A stretch of DNA of 64,000 bases from Lysinibacillus sp. KCTC 33748 (GTDB taxonomy: Bacteria; Bacillota; Bacilli; Bacillales_A; Planococcaceae). Position numbers and translations under genes: made by a program. Below, piece after piece: positions 25,902 to 34,817 of the stretch. The DNA lies in NCBI RefSeq assembly GCF_002237755.1, contig NZ_MWSJ01000001.1:434001-498000 (forward strand), read 5' to 3'. The notes under the pieces are model-generated. The model saw nothing but the letters and a program-made list of their open reading frames with translations, did not search any database and was not told where the DNA came from. The number at the start of each line of letters is the position of its first letter. The stretch's first letter is position 1.

Positions 25902-26897
25902 ATGGCATTTACAGAGCAACAATATGTTGAAATGAGTAAGCAATTACTACAAGTAAAAGAAGAAATTCATCGCTTTATCGTCGGGCAAGAGGAAGCAATT
26001 GATTATACATTATACGCAGTGCTTGCTGATGGGCATGCATTATTAGAGGGCCTACCGGGTTTAGGGAAAACCATGTTAATCCGTACAATTTCTGAAGTGC
26101 TAGATTTATCATTTTCGCGAATTCAATTTACACCAGACTTAATGCCAGCGGATATTACAGGGACAAGTATGATTGAGCGCACATCTGATGGTAAGCAGCA
26201 ATTTACGTTCCAGCAAGGTCCGATTTTTAGCCAAATGGTATTAGCGGATGAGATTAACCGAGCAACACCAAAAACACAAAGTGCATTGCTTGAAGCAATG
26301 GGTGAAAAAACGGTAACAATTTTGGGAGATACGAAGAAAATGGCACGACCATTCTTCGTTTTAGCAACACAAAACCCGATTGAGATGGAAGGAACTTACC
26401 CTTTACCAGAGGCGCAAATGGACCGTTTTCTATGTAAAATTCTTGTGCCGTACCCTGAGAAAAGTGAGCTAATGGAAATTATGAAGCGGACAACAGGCGC
26501 TACGGAAATTGGTTTACAAAAGATCATGAATACGGAAGCTCTTATTGAAGCACAGCAAATGGTGAAGGAAGTACTTGTTGCTGATGAAATGCTCGAATTT
26601 GCGACGGACCTTGTTGTGGCTACACATCCTGAGAGAGTAGATGCCATTGATGAGGTCAAGCAATATGCGATGTATGGTAGCGGCCCTCGAGGTTTACAAA
26701 GTTTAATTAAATTAGCGAAGGCAAGGGCGCTTATGAACGGACGTTTCCACGTTTCTGTAGCAGATATTAAATCTGTGGCGAAGCCGGTGTTACGCCATCG
26801 TATGCTGTTGAATTATGAAGGGGAGGCTTCAGGTAAAACAGCAGACGATGTGATTGATGTCATTTTAGAAAAAGTGCAGCAAGGTGTTAATAGGTGA
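25902..26897 (+). CDS. MoxR-family AAA+ ATPase
   Basis: A 331-residue AAA+ ATPase of the MoxR branch. Walker A GLPGLGKT is near residues 47-54, LMPADITGT near 82-90, Walker B VLADEINRATPKTQSALLEAM near 113-133 as separate conserved blocks, and sensor 1 ATQNPIEMEGTYPLPEAQ near 157-174. MoxR ATPases act as chaperones that activate or insert cofactors into vWA-domain partners. Two vWA proteins and a DUF58 protein lie immediately downstream in the same operon. Start after AGGAGG. Its stop overlaps the GTG start of the DUF58 gene. Confidence 0.93.
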   Translation: MAFTEQQYVEMSKQLLQVKEEIHRFIVGQEEAIDYTLYAVLADGHALLEGLPGLGKTMLIRTISEVLDLSFSRIQFTPDLMPADITGTSMIERTSDGKQQFTFQQGPIFSQMVLADEINRATPKTQSALLEAMGEKTVTILGDTKKMARPFFVLATQNPIEMEGTYPLPEAQMDRFLCKILVPYPEKSELMEIMKRTTGATEIGLQKIMNTEALIEAQQMVKEVLVADEMLEFATDLVVATHPERVDAIDEVKQYAMYGSGPRGLQSLIKLAKARALMNGRFHVSVADIKSVAKPVLRHRMLLNYEGEASGKTADDVIDVILEKVQQGVNR

Positions 26898-27769
26898 CAC
26901 AAAAACTATTATTGCCCGAGGACTGGCTAGCGAAAATCAGCCGCTTCCAAGTAGCGACGGCCTCCAAATTACGTGGGCAACACAAGGGCTCGCACCGTTC
27001 GCAACGCTTCGGGGCATCGCTCGATTTTTCCGATTTTCGTGAATATCATTTAGGAGATGATGTGCGTCAGGTAGATTGGAATGTCTTTGCGAGAACGGAT
27101 AAATACTTCATTAAACGTTTTTTAGATGAACAAGAGATGCGTGTTCACATTTTACTAGATACAACTAAATCTATGGGCGATCAAGCAAAATGGACGTTTG
27201 CCCGACAAATTGTCGCCTCACTTGGTCTAATGGTGCTCGGTCGCGATGATCGCTTATCATTTTCTTTTGTACAGGATGAGGTGAAGCCACCATTTCGTCG
27301 TAAAGGTGCCATGTATCGTCGTGCCTTTTTACAGGTAGTCACAGACATAGAGCAAGCAACTTATACAAATAGCTTCGCAGAGGGAGCATTAAAAGCATTG
27401 CCTAAGGATAGTACAGTACTATTTATTGTGACGGACGGACTGGAGCCAATCAAGGAATGGGAGCAACTTTTAAAAAGGCTACCACGTTTTGCGGGGGATG
27501 TGCGTATTTTGCAAATAGTTACGCAAGAAGAACTATCACCAGAATATAAAGGTGATGTGCGCTTACTCGACCGTGAAACAGGCAGAGATGTAAATGTTAC
27601 GATGTCTTCTAAAGTTCTAGACACATATTTGGCAAGACGTTTATTACATGAAGAGGAATTTGAGGCAATTTGTCGGCGTTTCGGTGTTCGACAATTACAG
27701 CTTAAAGTAGAAGATGGATTACAACATGCGATCTTTCAACAATTATTAAAAGCACATTGGATTAGGTGA
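26894..27769 (+). CDS. DUF58 domain protein
   Basis: A 291-residue soluble protein with the DUF58 core HLGDDVRQVDWNVFARTDK (about residues 53-71) followed by a vWA-like fold: ILLDTTKSMG near 91-100 with a DxT/S metal-binding pattern, and VTDGLEP near 178-184. GTG start overlapping the moxR stop (GTGA). MoxR-DUF58 pairs are widespread and are thought to act as a chaperone-substrate pair. No secretion signal, so probably cytoplasmic. Confidence 0.9.
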   Translation: MTQKLLLPEDWLAKISRFQVATASKLRGQHKGSHRSQRFGASLDFSDFREYHLGDDVRQVDWNVFARTDKYFIKRFLDEQEMRVHILLDTTKSMGDQAKWTFARQIVASLGLMVLGRDDRLSFSFVQDEVKPPFRRKGAMYRRAFLQVVTDIEQATYTNSFAEGALKALPKDSTVLFIVTDGLEPIKEWEQLLKRLPRFAGDVRILQIVTQEELSPEYKGDVRLLDRETGRDVNVTMSSKVLDTYLARRLLHEEEFEAICRRFGVRQLQLKVEDGLQHAIFQQLLKAHWIR

Positions 27770-27780
27770 GGTGAGCCGTA

Positions 27781-29526
27781 TTGGGCTTTAGTCAAATAAT
27801 TTTTAGCTGGACGGCCATCATCCCGGTCATTGTCCTTCTATATTATTTCTTTCGAAAAAAATATACCGATCAAACCGTATCCTCCACACTTTTTTGGTCA
27901 GAAATTATGCAAGAAACACGTGTATCACCATACTTAAAACATCTTCAAAAAAATGCACTGCTTTATTTACAACTGCTAGCACTTCTTTTACTTGTACTGG
28001 CATTAATGAATCCTTACGTTAAAAAGTCAACAATTGTTGGCGCGCAGACAATTTTCATTGTAGACACGTCTGCAACAATGTTAGCGGGGAAAGGGCAGTC
28101 AACATTTGACACACAGAAAAAAGAAATGCTGTCATTGGTTAAGGAGCTTGATGGAAGACCCATGACACTCATTACAACAGGTAATACGCCAAAAGCTCTA
28201 TTACAGCAAGAAACAAATACAAAAGATATTGAAAAAGCTATTCAAGAACTACAGGTAACCTATGAAACAGCTCAAATGAATAAAGCTCTTGATGTGGCAC
28301 AGGCTTTTGTCAGTAATACACCAACATCTATTTATGTCTTTACAGATTCGCTCGATAAAAAGCAATTACCGATGGAAAAAGATACGGTGAAGTGGATTAT
28401 AAAAGGAGCTGCGAAGGATTTAACAAATATCGCAATTACCCGTTTTGCTGCTACTACAGATGGTCAATCTGCAGTGTCGCTTGTACAGTTACAAAATGAT
28501 ACGGACCAAGAACAACATGTGACTCTTTCGATAGAAAATGTTAAAGGTAAGGAGTTAGTTTCAGAAAGTATCTTATTGCCTCCAAAAGAAGCTGTAACAA
28601 AAACATTTAAAGACTTACCGTTAGAAGATACTATGACGGCCAGCATAGATGCTAAGGACGATTACGCAGTTGATAATTCACAAACTGTATTGTTACAAAC
28701 AGCGACTTCAAAAGTAGTTGTTGATCAAAGTATGCATCAACTTATTCAAAAAGGTTTTCAAACGATTAATAGTAGCGTAAAAATTGTTCCATCTTCACAA
28801 GTAGCCGACAATAAGGATGCCACTATTGTGACAAATCAGACGGCGCTTCTCGAAAAGATAGACAAGCCAATTGTATTATTTGGACGGGATGACGTAGAGA
28901 AGGTTGAAGCTACTGGGGAAATAGGGACAACAAGTCATGCATTGTTTGCATTTAGTGAACTAAAAGACATTTATGTCAGTGCTATATATCCTGGGTTCGA
29001 TGGCTATAAAACAATTGCATCGATTGGAGAACAGCCATTTATCCAGCGTTCACCAGAAGGAGATATTGTTGTATTAGCGGATATTGCTGATACAGATTGG
29101 CCGCTACATCCTTCATTCCCATTATTTTTATGGAGTGCTGAACAGCAGCTTTCAGAATCGATTGGTTCGCTCGGTATTTTTACACCAAATGAACAACGAG
29201 CAGTTGCTTTAGCGCAAGGTGATTGGAGTGTATATTCGCAAGATGATGAGTTCTTATCGTCCGTTACGAATGGATTATTAACAGCTCCAATGAAGCCGGG
29301 AATTTATACAGCGCGCTCAAATGATGAAGAAAAGCGCTTTATTGTACAGCTTCAAACGCAGGAGCGTGTGATTGAAAAAGGAACAAGCTATACGCTTGGA
29401 GAGCTTCAGGACAATGGGAAGAAGGAAATATCGAAAACCTCGTTCATACCTTGGCTGATTCTTATAATCTTAGTATTACTTGTTGTAGAGTGGGAGGTGC
29501 AACGACGTCGTGGATTTACGAATTGA
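27781..29526 (+). CDS. BatA-like membrane protein with vWA domain
   Basis: A 581-residue membrane protein. Two N-terminal helices (about residues 6-22 and 59-78) are the BatA-type region, followed by a vWA domain with the MIDAS start FIVDTSATM near 90-98 and a long extracytoplasmic part. A C-terminal helix (FIPWLILIILVLLVVEW) ends in a basic tail. The TTG start follows AGGTGAGGTGAG and lies 11 bp after the DUF58 stop. It overlaps the next gene by 17 bp. Bat proteins were named for aerotolerance in Bacteroides, but that role is not established here. Confidence 0.82.
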   Translation: MGFSQIIFSWTAIIPVIVLLYYFFRKKYTDQTVSSTLFWSEIMQETRVSPYLKHLQKNALLYLQLLALLLLVLALMNPYVKKSTIVGAQTIFIVDTSATMLAGKGQSTFDTQKKEMLSLVKELDGRPMTLITTGNTPKALLQQETNTKDIEKAIQELQVTYETAQMNKALDVAQAFVSNTPTSIYVFTDSLDKKQLPMEKDTVKWIIKGAAKDLTNIAITRFAATTDGQSAVSLVQLQNDTDQEQHVTLSIENVKGKELVSESILLPPKEAVTKTFKDLPLEDTMTASIDAKDDYAVDNSQTVLLQTATSKVVVDQSMHQLIQKGFQTINSSVKIVPSSQVADNKDATIVTNQTALLEKIDKPIVLFGRDDVEKVEATGEIGTTSHALFAFSELKDIYVSAIYPGFDGYKTIASIGEQPFIQRSPEGDIVVLADIADTDWPLHPSFPLFLWSAEQQLSESIGSLGIFTPNEQRAVALAQGDWSVYSQDDEFLSSVTNGLLTAPMKPGIYTARSNDEEKRFIVQLQTQERVIEKGTSYTLGELQDNGKKEISKTSFIPWLILIILVLLVVEWEVQRRRGFTN

Positions 29527-32107
29527 TATGCCATTAACATTGTTGCTTTTACTTCCGTTACTCGTGTATTTTGGATGGACCTATTGGCGTGAGCGTCAGC
29601 GACTTAAAAAAAGTCATATCGTCGTTCTAGGTATCCGTATAGTAGCAATATGCTGCTTAGTTTTTGCACTAGCTGGTCCCTATATTTTATTGCCCGTAAA
29701 AGAAGAACAAGTATTATTTTTAGTTGACCGTTCTGCTTCAATGAATGGTACAGATGATGAGATGGTCAATTTTATAGCGGAAAGTTTACAGTCGAAAAAA
29801 GATGAACAACTTGCCGGAATTTATTCGTTTTCATCGACATTACAAACGGAAGCTATGTTATCGAACTCTTTAAAGGAAGTACCGAAGTTTACAACTATAA
29901 AAGCAACAGATCAAACAAATATCGAACAGAGTCTACAGCTCGCTTCAGGTATTGTAGATCCGAAAAAAGCAACGAGGCTTGTGCTCTTAACGGATGGCAA
30001 TGAAACAAAAGGAGATGCCTTAGAATTTGCATCAAAGTTTAAAGGATCGAATAGTAGTGTTGATGTAGTGACATTTAACAAACCTGTTGCTAAGGATGTA
30101 TCTCTGAAAAGCTTTGTAACACCACAAGTTGCTTATGCAGGTGAACAGCAGCAGCTAGTCACTGAAATAAATGCAACTGTAGCAGAACGAGGTGAGCTCT
30201 TATTATACGAAAATGATCAGCTCATCCATCGTGAGACAGTGGAGCTTGCAGAAGGTTCAAATATTTTTACGTATAAACATACAGCAACGGCTGAAGGGCT
30301 TGTAAAATATGAAGCACTCGTGCAGGTCGATCAAGATGCGATTTTAGAAAATAATAAATTAACGAGCGTCACGGTGGTGCAAAGTGAACCACATTTACTA
30401 ATTGTTAATGGCTATGAAACACCATCACCAATCGCAGCAGCACTTGGCAATCAACCCATTTCCTATGATGTGGTAGATGCTAAAAGTTTACCAAATGAGC
30501 TTTCTAGTTATTTACAATACAATGCAATCATTTTTGATAATGTGCCAGGCCATTTAGTAGGCGAGGCAAAAATGACTGTCATTGAGCAAGCGGTGAAAAA
30601 TTTTGGTGTCGGTTTTACAATGGTCGGTGGCGAAAATAGCTTTGGCTTAGGCGGTTATTTTAAAACACCAATTGAAACTTTACTACCTGTTGAAATGGAG
30701 ATTAAAGGTAAGGAACAATTACCATCATTAGGGCTGGCAATCGTACTTGACCGTTCTGGAAGTATGTCTGGAGCAAAGCTAGAGCTTGCTAAGGAGGCTG
30801 CCGCTCGTTCCGTTGAAATGCTACGAGATGAGGATACGCTTGGGTTTATTGCCTTTGATGACCGACCTTGGGAAATTATTGAGACTGGGCCAGTTGGCAA
30901 TAAGGAAGAAGCTGTAGATACGATTTTATCTGTAACGCCAGGCGGGGGTACTGAAATATATGGTTCACTTGCTAAAGCCTATGAAAATCTAGCAAATTTA
31001 AAGCTGCAGCGTAAGCATATTATTTTATTAACAGATGGACAGTCACAGTCGGGTAACTATGAAGACCTAATTGCACAAGGAAAAGAAAATGGCACGACAC
31101 TATCAACAGTTGCAATTGGTCAAGATGCAGATGCTAACTTACTTGAAGCACTCAGTGAGATGGGGAGTGGGCGTTTTTACGATGTTGTTGATGAGCAGGC
31201 GATTCCCTCTATTTTATCTCGTGAAACTGCTATGATTTCACGCACATATATTGAAGATAACCCATTTTACCCAACGATATTTAATGCATCTGGCTGGAAT
31301 ACGCTATTTACAAATGGGGTACCTAAAATGAATGCTTATATAGGTACGACAGCAAAGCAGGGGGCCACTGTTATCGCAGAAAGTGAGAAGGAAGATCCCG
31401 TACTTGCAGAATGGCAATATGGCCTTGGCAAAACTTATGCCTTTACGTCTGATTCGACAGGAAAATGGACGGGAGACTGGGCAAGATGGCAAAATTGGGG
31501 TGCATTTTGGCAAACGCTTATTTCAAAAATGCTACCAAGTTATAACGATGTTGCCTACGATGTACGTTTAGAATCAGACGGCTCATTTGTCATTACTGAC
31601 CCAACAAATGAAGCGGCATTTTTAGATATTGTTGCTGTCAATGAAGCGGGTGAAGAACTTGAAACACAGCTTGAGGCAATTTCAGCATCACAAGTTCGAG
31701 CAGTCGTACAAGCAGAACCAGGACTCATCTTCTTCCGTATTGCCGATGAAGAACAAGCTATTTACCAGGCTGGCTTAAGTGTACCTTATAGTGCTGAATA
31801 TGAATTACGTCCGGTGAACGATAAGCTAGTCAAAGAACTAACAAAGCAAACAGGCGGCTCTGTTTTGAAAGAACCGAGCGAAGTATTCCGTGAATTTACT
31901 AAAAAAGGAGCGGAACGCCAAAATATCGCGACATGGCTTTTATTAGCAGGGATGCTACTATTCTTCATTGATATTACTATTCGACGCTTTGGTTGGGACT
32001 TCCTAACAAGACCGAAGAAAAAAGAACAGCGTATAGAGGAAAAACCTATACAGGCAGAGGACACAAATGTTGCCCAGCTATTAAAGGGCATGAAAAAACG
32101 ACATTAA
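29510..32107 (+). CDS. Membrane protein with two vWA domains
   Basis: An 865-residue protein. Two N-terminal helices (about residues 8-24 and 43-65) precede a vWA domain with MIDAS VDRSASM near 78 and a beta-rich linker. A glutamine-amidotransferase-like segment (about 295-390, GFTMVGGENSFGLGG) comes next, then a second vWA domain with DRSGSM near 413 and LLTDGQSQSG near 505. A C-terminal helix (WLLLAGMLLFFIDITI) is followed by a cytoplasmic tail. GTG start after GGGAGGTG. Last gene of the operon, with a strong terminator after it. Similar proteins accompany MoxR ATPases; it may be a surface complex subunit activated by MoxR. Confidence 0.85.
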   Translation: MDLRIDMPLTLLLLLPLLVYFGWTYWRERQRLKKSHIVVLGIRIVAICCLVFALAGPYILLPVKEEQVLFLVDRSASMNGTDDEMVNFIAESLQSKKDEQLAGIYSFSSTLQTEAMLSNSLKEVPKFTTIKATDQTNIEQSLQLASGIVDPKKATRLVLLTDGNETKGDALEFASKFKGSNSSVDVVTFNKPVAKDVSLKSFVTPQVAYAGEQQQLVTEINATVAERGELLLYENDQLIHRETVELAEGSNIFTYKHTATAEGLVKYEALVQVDQDAILENNKLTSVTVVQSEPHLLIVNGYETPSPIAAALGNQPISYDVVDAKSLPNELSSYLQYNAIIFDNVPGHLVGEAKMTVIEQAVKNFGVGFTMVGGENSFGLGGYFKTPIETLLPVEMEIKGKEQLPSLGLAIVLDRSGSMSGAKLELAKEAAARSVEMLRDEDTLGFIAFDDRPWEIIETGPVGNKEEAVDTILSVTPGGGTEIYGSLAKAYENLANLKLQRKHIILLTDGQSQSGNYEDLIAQGKENGTTLSTVAIGQDADANLLEALSEMGSGRFYDVVDEQAIPSILSRETAMISRTYIEDNPFYPTIFNASGWNTLFTNGVPKMNAYIGTTAKQGATVIAESEKEDPVLAEWQYGLGKTYAFTSDSTGKWTGDWARWQNWGAFWQTLISKMLPSYNDVAYDVRLESDGSFVITDPTNEAAFLDIVAVNEAGEELETQLEAISASQVRAVVQAEPGLIFFRIADEEQAIYQAGLSVPYSAEYELRPVNDKLVKELTKQTGGSVLKEPSEVFREFTKKGAERQNIATWLLLAGMLLFFIDITIRRFGWDFLTRPKKKEQRIEEKPIQAEDTNVAQLLKGMKKRH

Positions 32108-32112
32108 CAAAG

Positions 32113-32156
32113 AAAACGATGGTGCATCGCTTTACAGCAATGAGCCATCGTTTTTT
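32113..32156 (+). terminator. Terminator of the MoxR-vWA operon
   Basis: AAAACGATGG (32113-32122) pairs with CCATCGTTTT (32144-32153), followed by more T. Confidence 0.85.
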
Positions 32157-32309
32157 TGTCGTTTGACATATGCTGTCAGGGATTATCGCCCAACATTTGA
32201 ATTTTATCGATAAACTTTAGCGATTTAGCACCCAACTTATAATTTTTATCGACATCCACTAACCGCTGATTTATCTTGTAAACAAAGTGTATAAATGTAA
32301 TAATAGATT

Positions 32310-32330
32310 ATAGTAATAAAATATTACTAT
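32310..32330 (+). promoter_or_regulatory. Palindromic operator upstream of marR gene
   Basis: ATAGTAATA-AAA-TATTACTAT is a perfect 9-bp-arm palindrome 35 bp before the MarR start codon. Size and symmetry fit an autoregulatory MarR site. Confidence 0.6.
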
Positions 32331-32364
32331 CATTACAAAGTACTATCGACTTGGAGGTTCAAAA

Positions 32365-32787
32365 ATGACCAATATAATGAATTCATTTGGTTTTCTAAGT
32401 TTTAAATTAGCGGAGGCTTTAGAGGAAAATCTCGAGCAATATATTAGCGAAAAATTTCACATGAAATCTAGAGAAGTCGGGATCATGATGGCTGTAAAAG
32501 ACCAAAAACTTAGCCAAATTCAAATAGGGCAGATTTTAAAGTTAGATAAAAATAGTGTCCGCTTTTTTATCGATGGTCTAGAAGAAAGAAAGTATGTTTA
32601 TAGAGAAAAAAATCCAGAAAATAGAAGGGAAAATTTAATATGCCTTACCGAACAGGGTGAAAATTTGGCAGAAAAATTAATGAAGACCCTTACGATTTCT
32701 GAGAATGAAGTTTTAAACGTACTCTCATGGGAAGAAAAAGAGCAATTAAAAAACATTATGAAAAAAGTATATGAAAATCGTTCATAG
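32365..32787 (+). CDS. MarR family transcriptional regulator
   Basis: A 140-residue winged-helix regulator. Residues about 25-100 form the MarR HTH and wing: REVGIMMAVKDQKLSQIQIG, recognition helix LDKNSVRFFIDGLEERKYV, and wing REKNPENRRENLICLTEQG with the family Asn-Arg-Arg. Start follows TTGGAGG. Upstream lies a perfect palindrome likely to be its own operator. It leads a three-gene cluster with an NTF2-like and an EVE-domain protein, which are probably co-transcribed. The ligand is unknown. Confidence 0.85.
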   Translation: MTNIMNSFGFLSFKLAEALEENLEQYISEKFHMKSREVGIMMAVKDQKLSQIQIGQILKLDKNSVRFFIDGLEERKYVYREKNPENRRENLICLTEQGENLAEKLMKTLTISENEVLNVLSWEEKEQLKNIMKKVYENRS

Positions 32788-32830
32788 GGATTAAAACCTT
32801 ATAAATAAAAAAGGAAAGGGTGATTGAGAT

Positions 32831-33154
32831 ATGAAGGCAGTAGAGGTTATGAAGGAGTATTTAAGAAGAGCGCAAGTAGAGGGGCACGACTTATCTGACA
32901 TGTATGCAAATCATGGGGAATTGAAAAATTTTAAAGGTCAAACTTTTAAAGGAAAAAAAGAAATACAGAACTTTTACATGTCATCTATGCCGACAGGCTT
33001 TAAATTAACGATCCACAATATTGAAGGCGATGATATAGAAGCTAGAGCTATCATTTCGACTACTTGGGATGGTTTGCCAAACCCAGTGATTTTTGAAGAA
33101 AAGTTGATTCTTGAAAATGAAAAAATTAAATCATTTACAATGATCCCGAAATAA
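32831..33154 (+). CDS. SnoaL/NTF2-like small protein
   Basis: A 107-residue protein resembling the cone-shaped SnoaL/NTF2 fold: an N-terminal helix (VEVMKEYLRRAQVEGHDLS), GELKNFKGQTFKGKKEIQNF, and a C-terminal beta meander (ARAIISTTWDGLPNPVIFEE). Such proteins are isomerases, cyclases or ligand-binding proteins; no catalytic residues are recognised here. It lies 43 bp after the MarR gene and 15 bp before the EVE-domain gene, suggesting one transcript. Confidence 0.65.
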   Translation: MKAVEVMKEYLRRAQVEGHDLSDMYANHGELKNFKGQTFKGKKEIQNFYMSSMPTGFKLTIHNIEGDDIEARAIISTTWDGLPNPVIFEEKLILENEKIKSFTMIPK

Positions 33155-33169
33155 AAGGAGAAGGAAGCT

Positions 33170-33649
33170 ATGTCAGTATATCCTAATAAAAATCCTCTTC
33201 CTACGCCTGAAAGAGACACGAAATACTGGATTGGCGTAGTATCTCTTAATCATGTACAAAAAGGGGTTAAGGGAGGGTTCGGCCAGTTATGTCATGGCAA
33301 AGAAAGACCTTTGAAACGAATGCAAAAAGGAGATTGGATCATTTATTATTCTCCTAAAAAAAGTCTAGATGGTAATGAACCTGTAAGAGCATTTACCGCA
33401 ATTGGAAGGATAAAGGACGACCGAATATACGAGTTACAAATGGCGGAAAATTTTATTCCTTTCCGAAGAGATATAGACTTTTATAAAGATGCAAAAGCTG
33501 TACCAATAAAAAGAGTCTTAGATTTTTTAGAATTTGTAGAAGATAAATCGAAATATGGCTATAAATTCAGATTTGGTCATTTTGAAATAAGCAAAAAGGA
33601 CTTTTTATTAATTGCTCATGAAATGGGATTACCGTTGAAGTATGGGTGA
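33170..33649 (+). CDS. EVE domain-containing protein
   Basis: A 159-residue protein of the EVE/PUA-like fold: TKYWIGVVSLNHVQKGVKGGF at the N terminus (about residues 16-36, in shorter conserved blocks), QKGDWIIYYSPKKSLDG near 55-71, and a final FGHFEISKKDFLLIAHEMGL region. EVE domains read modified bases in DNA or RNA, and some serve in modification-dependent restriction. This one is stand-alone, without a nuclease domain or nuclease neighbour. Start after AAAAGGAG. It converges on thiW. Confidence 0.85.
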   Translation: MSVYPNKNPLPTPERDTKYWIGVVSLNHVQKGVKGGFGQLCHGKERPLKRMQKGDWIIYYSPKKSLDGNEPVRAFTAIGRIKDDRIYELQMAENFIPFRRDIDFYKDAKAVPIKRVLDFLEFVEDKSKYGYKFRFGHFEISKKDFLLIAHEMGLPLKYG

Positions 33650-33662
33650 ATTTGGTTGGACA

Positions 33663-33708
33663 AAAAACGTTACTTTCTTAATTCCCCTTAAGAAAATAAC
33701 GTTTTTAA
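33663..33708. terminator. Bidirectional terminator between EVE gene and thiW
   Basis: AAAAACGTTACTTTCTTAA pairs with TTAAGAAAATAACGTTTTT with one mismatch. A-rich and T-rich flanks suit both strands. Confidence 0.75.
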
Positions 33709-33722
33709 ATTTGCCTAAATCT

Positions 33723-34223
33723 TTATTTAAGAAGAGTATTAAGGTTAGTTACAAATACTGTCTTGCGCAAATTGCTAGCAACGACAATGCCTAATACAGC
33801 ACCAATAGTACTTGAAGTTAAAAAGGCTGGCATGAAAAATAAAGCAGCTACAGAAGTCCCCATTAATAAATGTGCGTAGGGCACTGCAATGAGTGAGGCA
33901 ATAATACCTGTCCCAAACATTTCACCGACACCTGCGAGCCATTGTTTGTCGCTGTATTTATAGGCAAGGGCGGCGCATAAAGCACCAATGACACTGCCAG
34001 GTATAGCTAATAATGAGCCTGTACCTGTTAAAATACGAATAATAGCTGTGATAAAGGCGATCATAACAGTAGGCACTGGTCCAAGAATAATCGCGCCAAT
34101 AACATTAATGGCATGCTGTACAGGGTAGGCACGCGCAATTCCTGTCGGTATTGAAACGAAGGTAGAACCTGCTACGGCAATTGCTACTAATAAGGCCATG
34201 ATTGTTAATTTTCGAATTGACAT
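33723..34223 (-). CDS. thiW: ThiW, S component of thiamine-precursor ECF transporter
   Basis: A 166-residue membrane protein with about five predicted helices and the ThiW family pattern: AVAGSTFVSIPTGIARAYPVQH as short blocks near the N terminus, then NVIGAIILGPVPTVMIAFITAIIR and GSVIGALCAALAY. ThiW works with the shared EcfAA'T module to import a thiazole precursor of thiamine. The ATG at 34223 sits 8 nt after AGGAG; the in-frame GTG at 34232 overlaps that site. A TPP riboswitch and terminator precede it, confirming control by thiamine pyrophosphate. Confidence 0.9.
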   Translation of the reverse strand: MSIRKLTIMALLVAIAVAGSTFVSIPTGIARAYPVQHAINVIGAIILGPVPTVMIAFITAIIRILTGTGSLLAIPGSVIGALCAALAYKYSDKQWLAGVGEMFGTGIIASLIAVPYAHLLMGTSVAALFFMPAFLTSSTIGAVLGIVVASNLRKTVFVTNLNTLLK

Positions 34224-34266
34224 AATTTCCACTCCTATTTTGTATTTATTGAATTGCTAATAAACC

Positions 34267-34304
34267 AGAAAAAAGCCGCTCCCTATAAGCATTAGGAAGC
34301 GGCC
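34267..34304 (-). terminator. Riboswitch-controlled terminator before thiW
   Basis: On the minus strand GGCCGCTTCC pairs with GGGAGCGGC(TT), followed by six T. It lies between the TPP aptamer and thiW, as expected for transcription attenuation. Confidence 0.8.
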
Positions 34305-34331
34305 TTGCATTTAAAATAGTAAAAAGCAAGT

Positions 34332-34430
34332 GTCGCCACTTCCCTCCGCTAGTGTGAACTAGATCAGGTTCAAAGGGTCCGTATATGACAATATACGTCT
34401 CAGCCTTTAAAAGACTCCCCTAGTGGTAAT
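34332..34430 (-). ncRNA. TPP riboswitch (THI element)
   Basis: Reading the minus strand, the conserved TPP aptamer blocks appear in order: CTAGGGGAGTC, then GGCTGAGA, a variable self-complementary arm (GTATATTGTCATATAC), GGACCCTTTGAACCTGATCTA (conserved core, given here in part), and CTAGCGGAGGGAAGTGG. All key bases of the thi box are intact. It sits upstream of thiW with an intervening terminator, giving premature termination when TPP is bound. Confidence 0.96.
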
Positions 34431-34817
34431 GATTTTAACTCTTAATTTTTCTAATAATAACGTAGTCAAGACAGCCTGTTTCCCTCGATATACAAGGAGT
34501 TTAACAGGAGGAATCAATCATAGTTACTAACATTTTAGCACACTCGAAAGAACAGAGCTAGAACTCCTACATACTCAATGGATGGTCTACAAGTGTCGTC
34601 GCTAAAGAAATAGGGAGGGATCCTTCAAGTGAAGAACTAAAGTTGAAGCGCGATCAATAATTTGTCGCCTTTTTATGTATTGAGTCTCTCCATTCCGTGT
34701 GCATGGTCAACAATATTTTTCAGCTTATTACACTCCACTATGCAGTCTTGTTGGAGGAAATGTGTAGGTATATAATGGAATATATACCGCGAAACTAACT
34801 AAAGGAAAACCAAAACC

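Noticed and set aside
30655..30900. Minus-strand frames inside the vWA genes
   Set aside because: Antisense shadows without ribosome binding sites, over well-supported genes.
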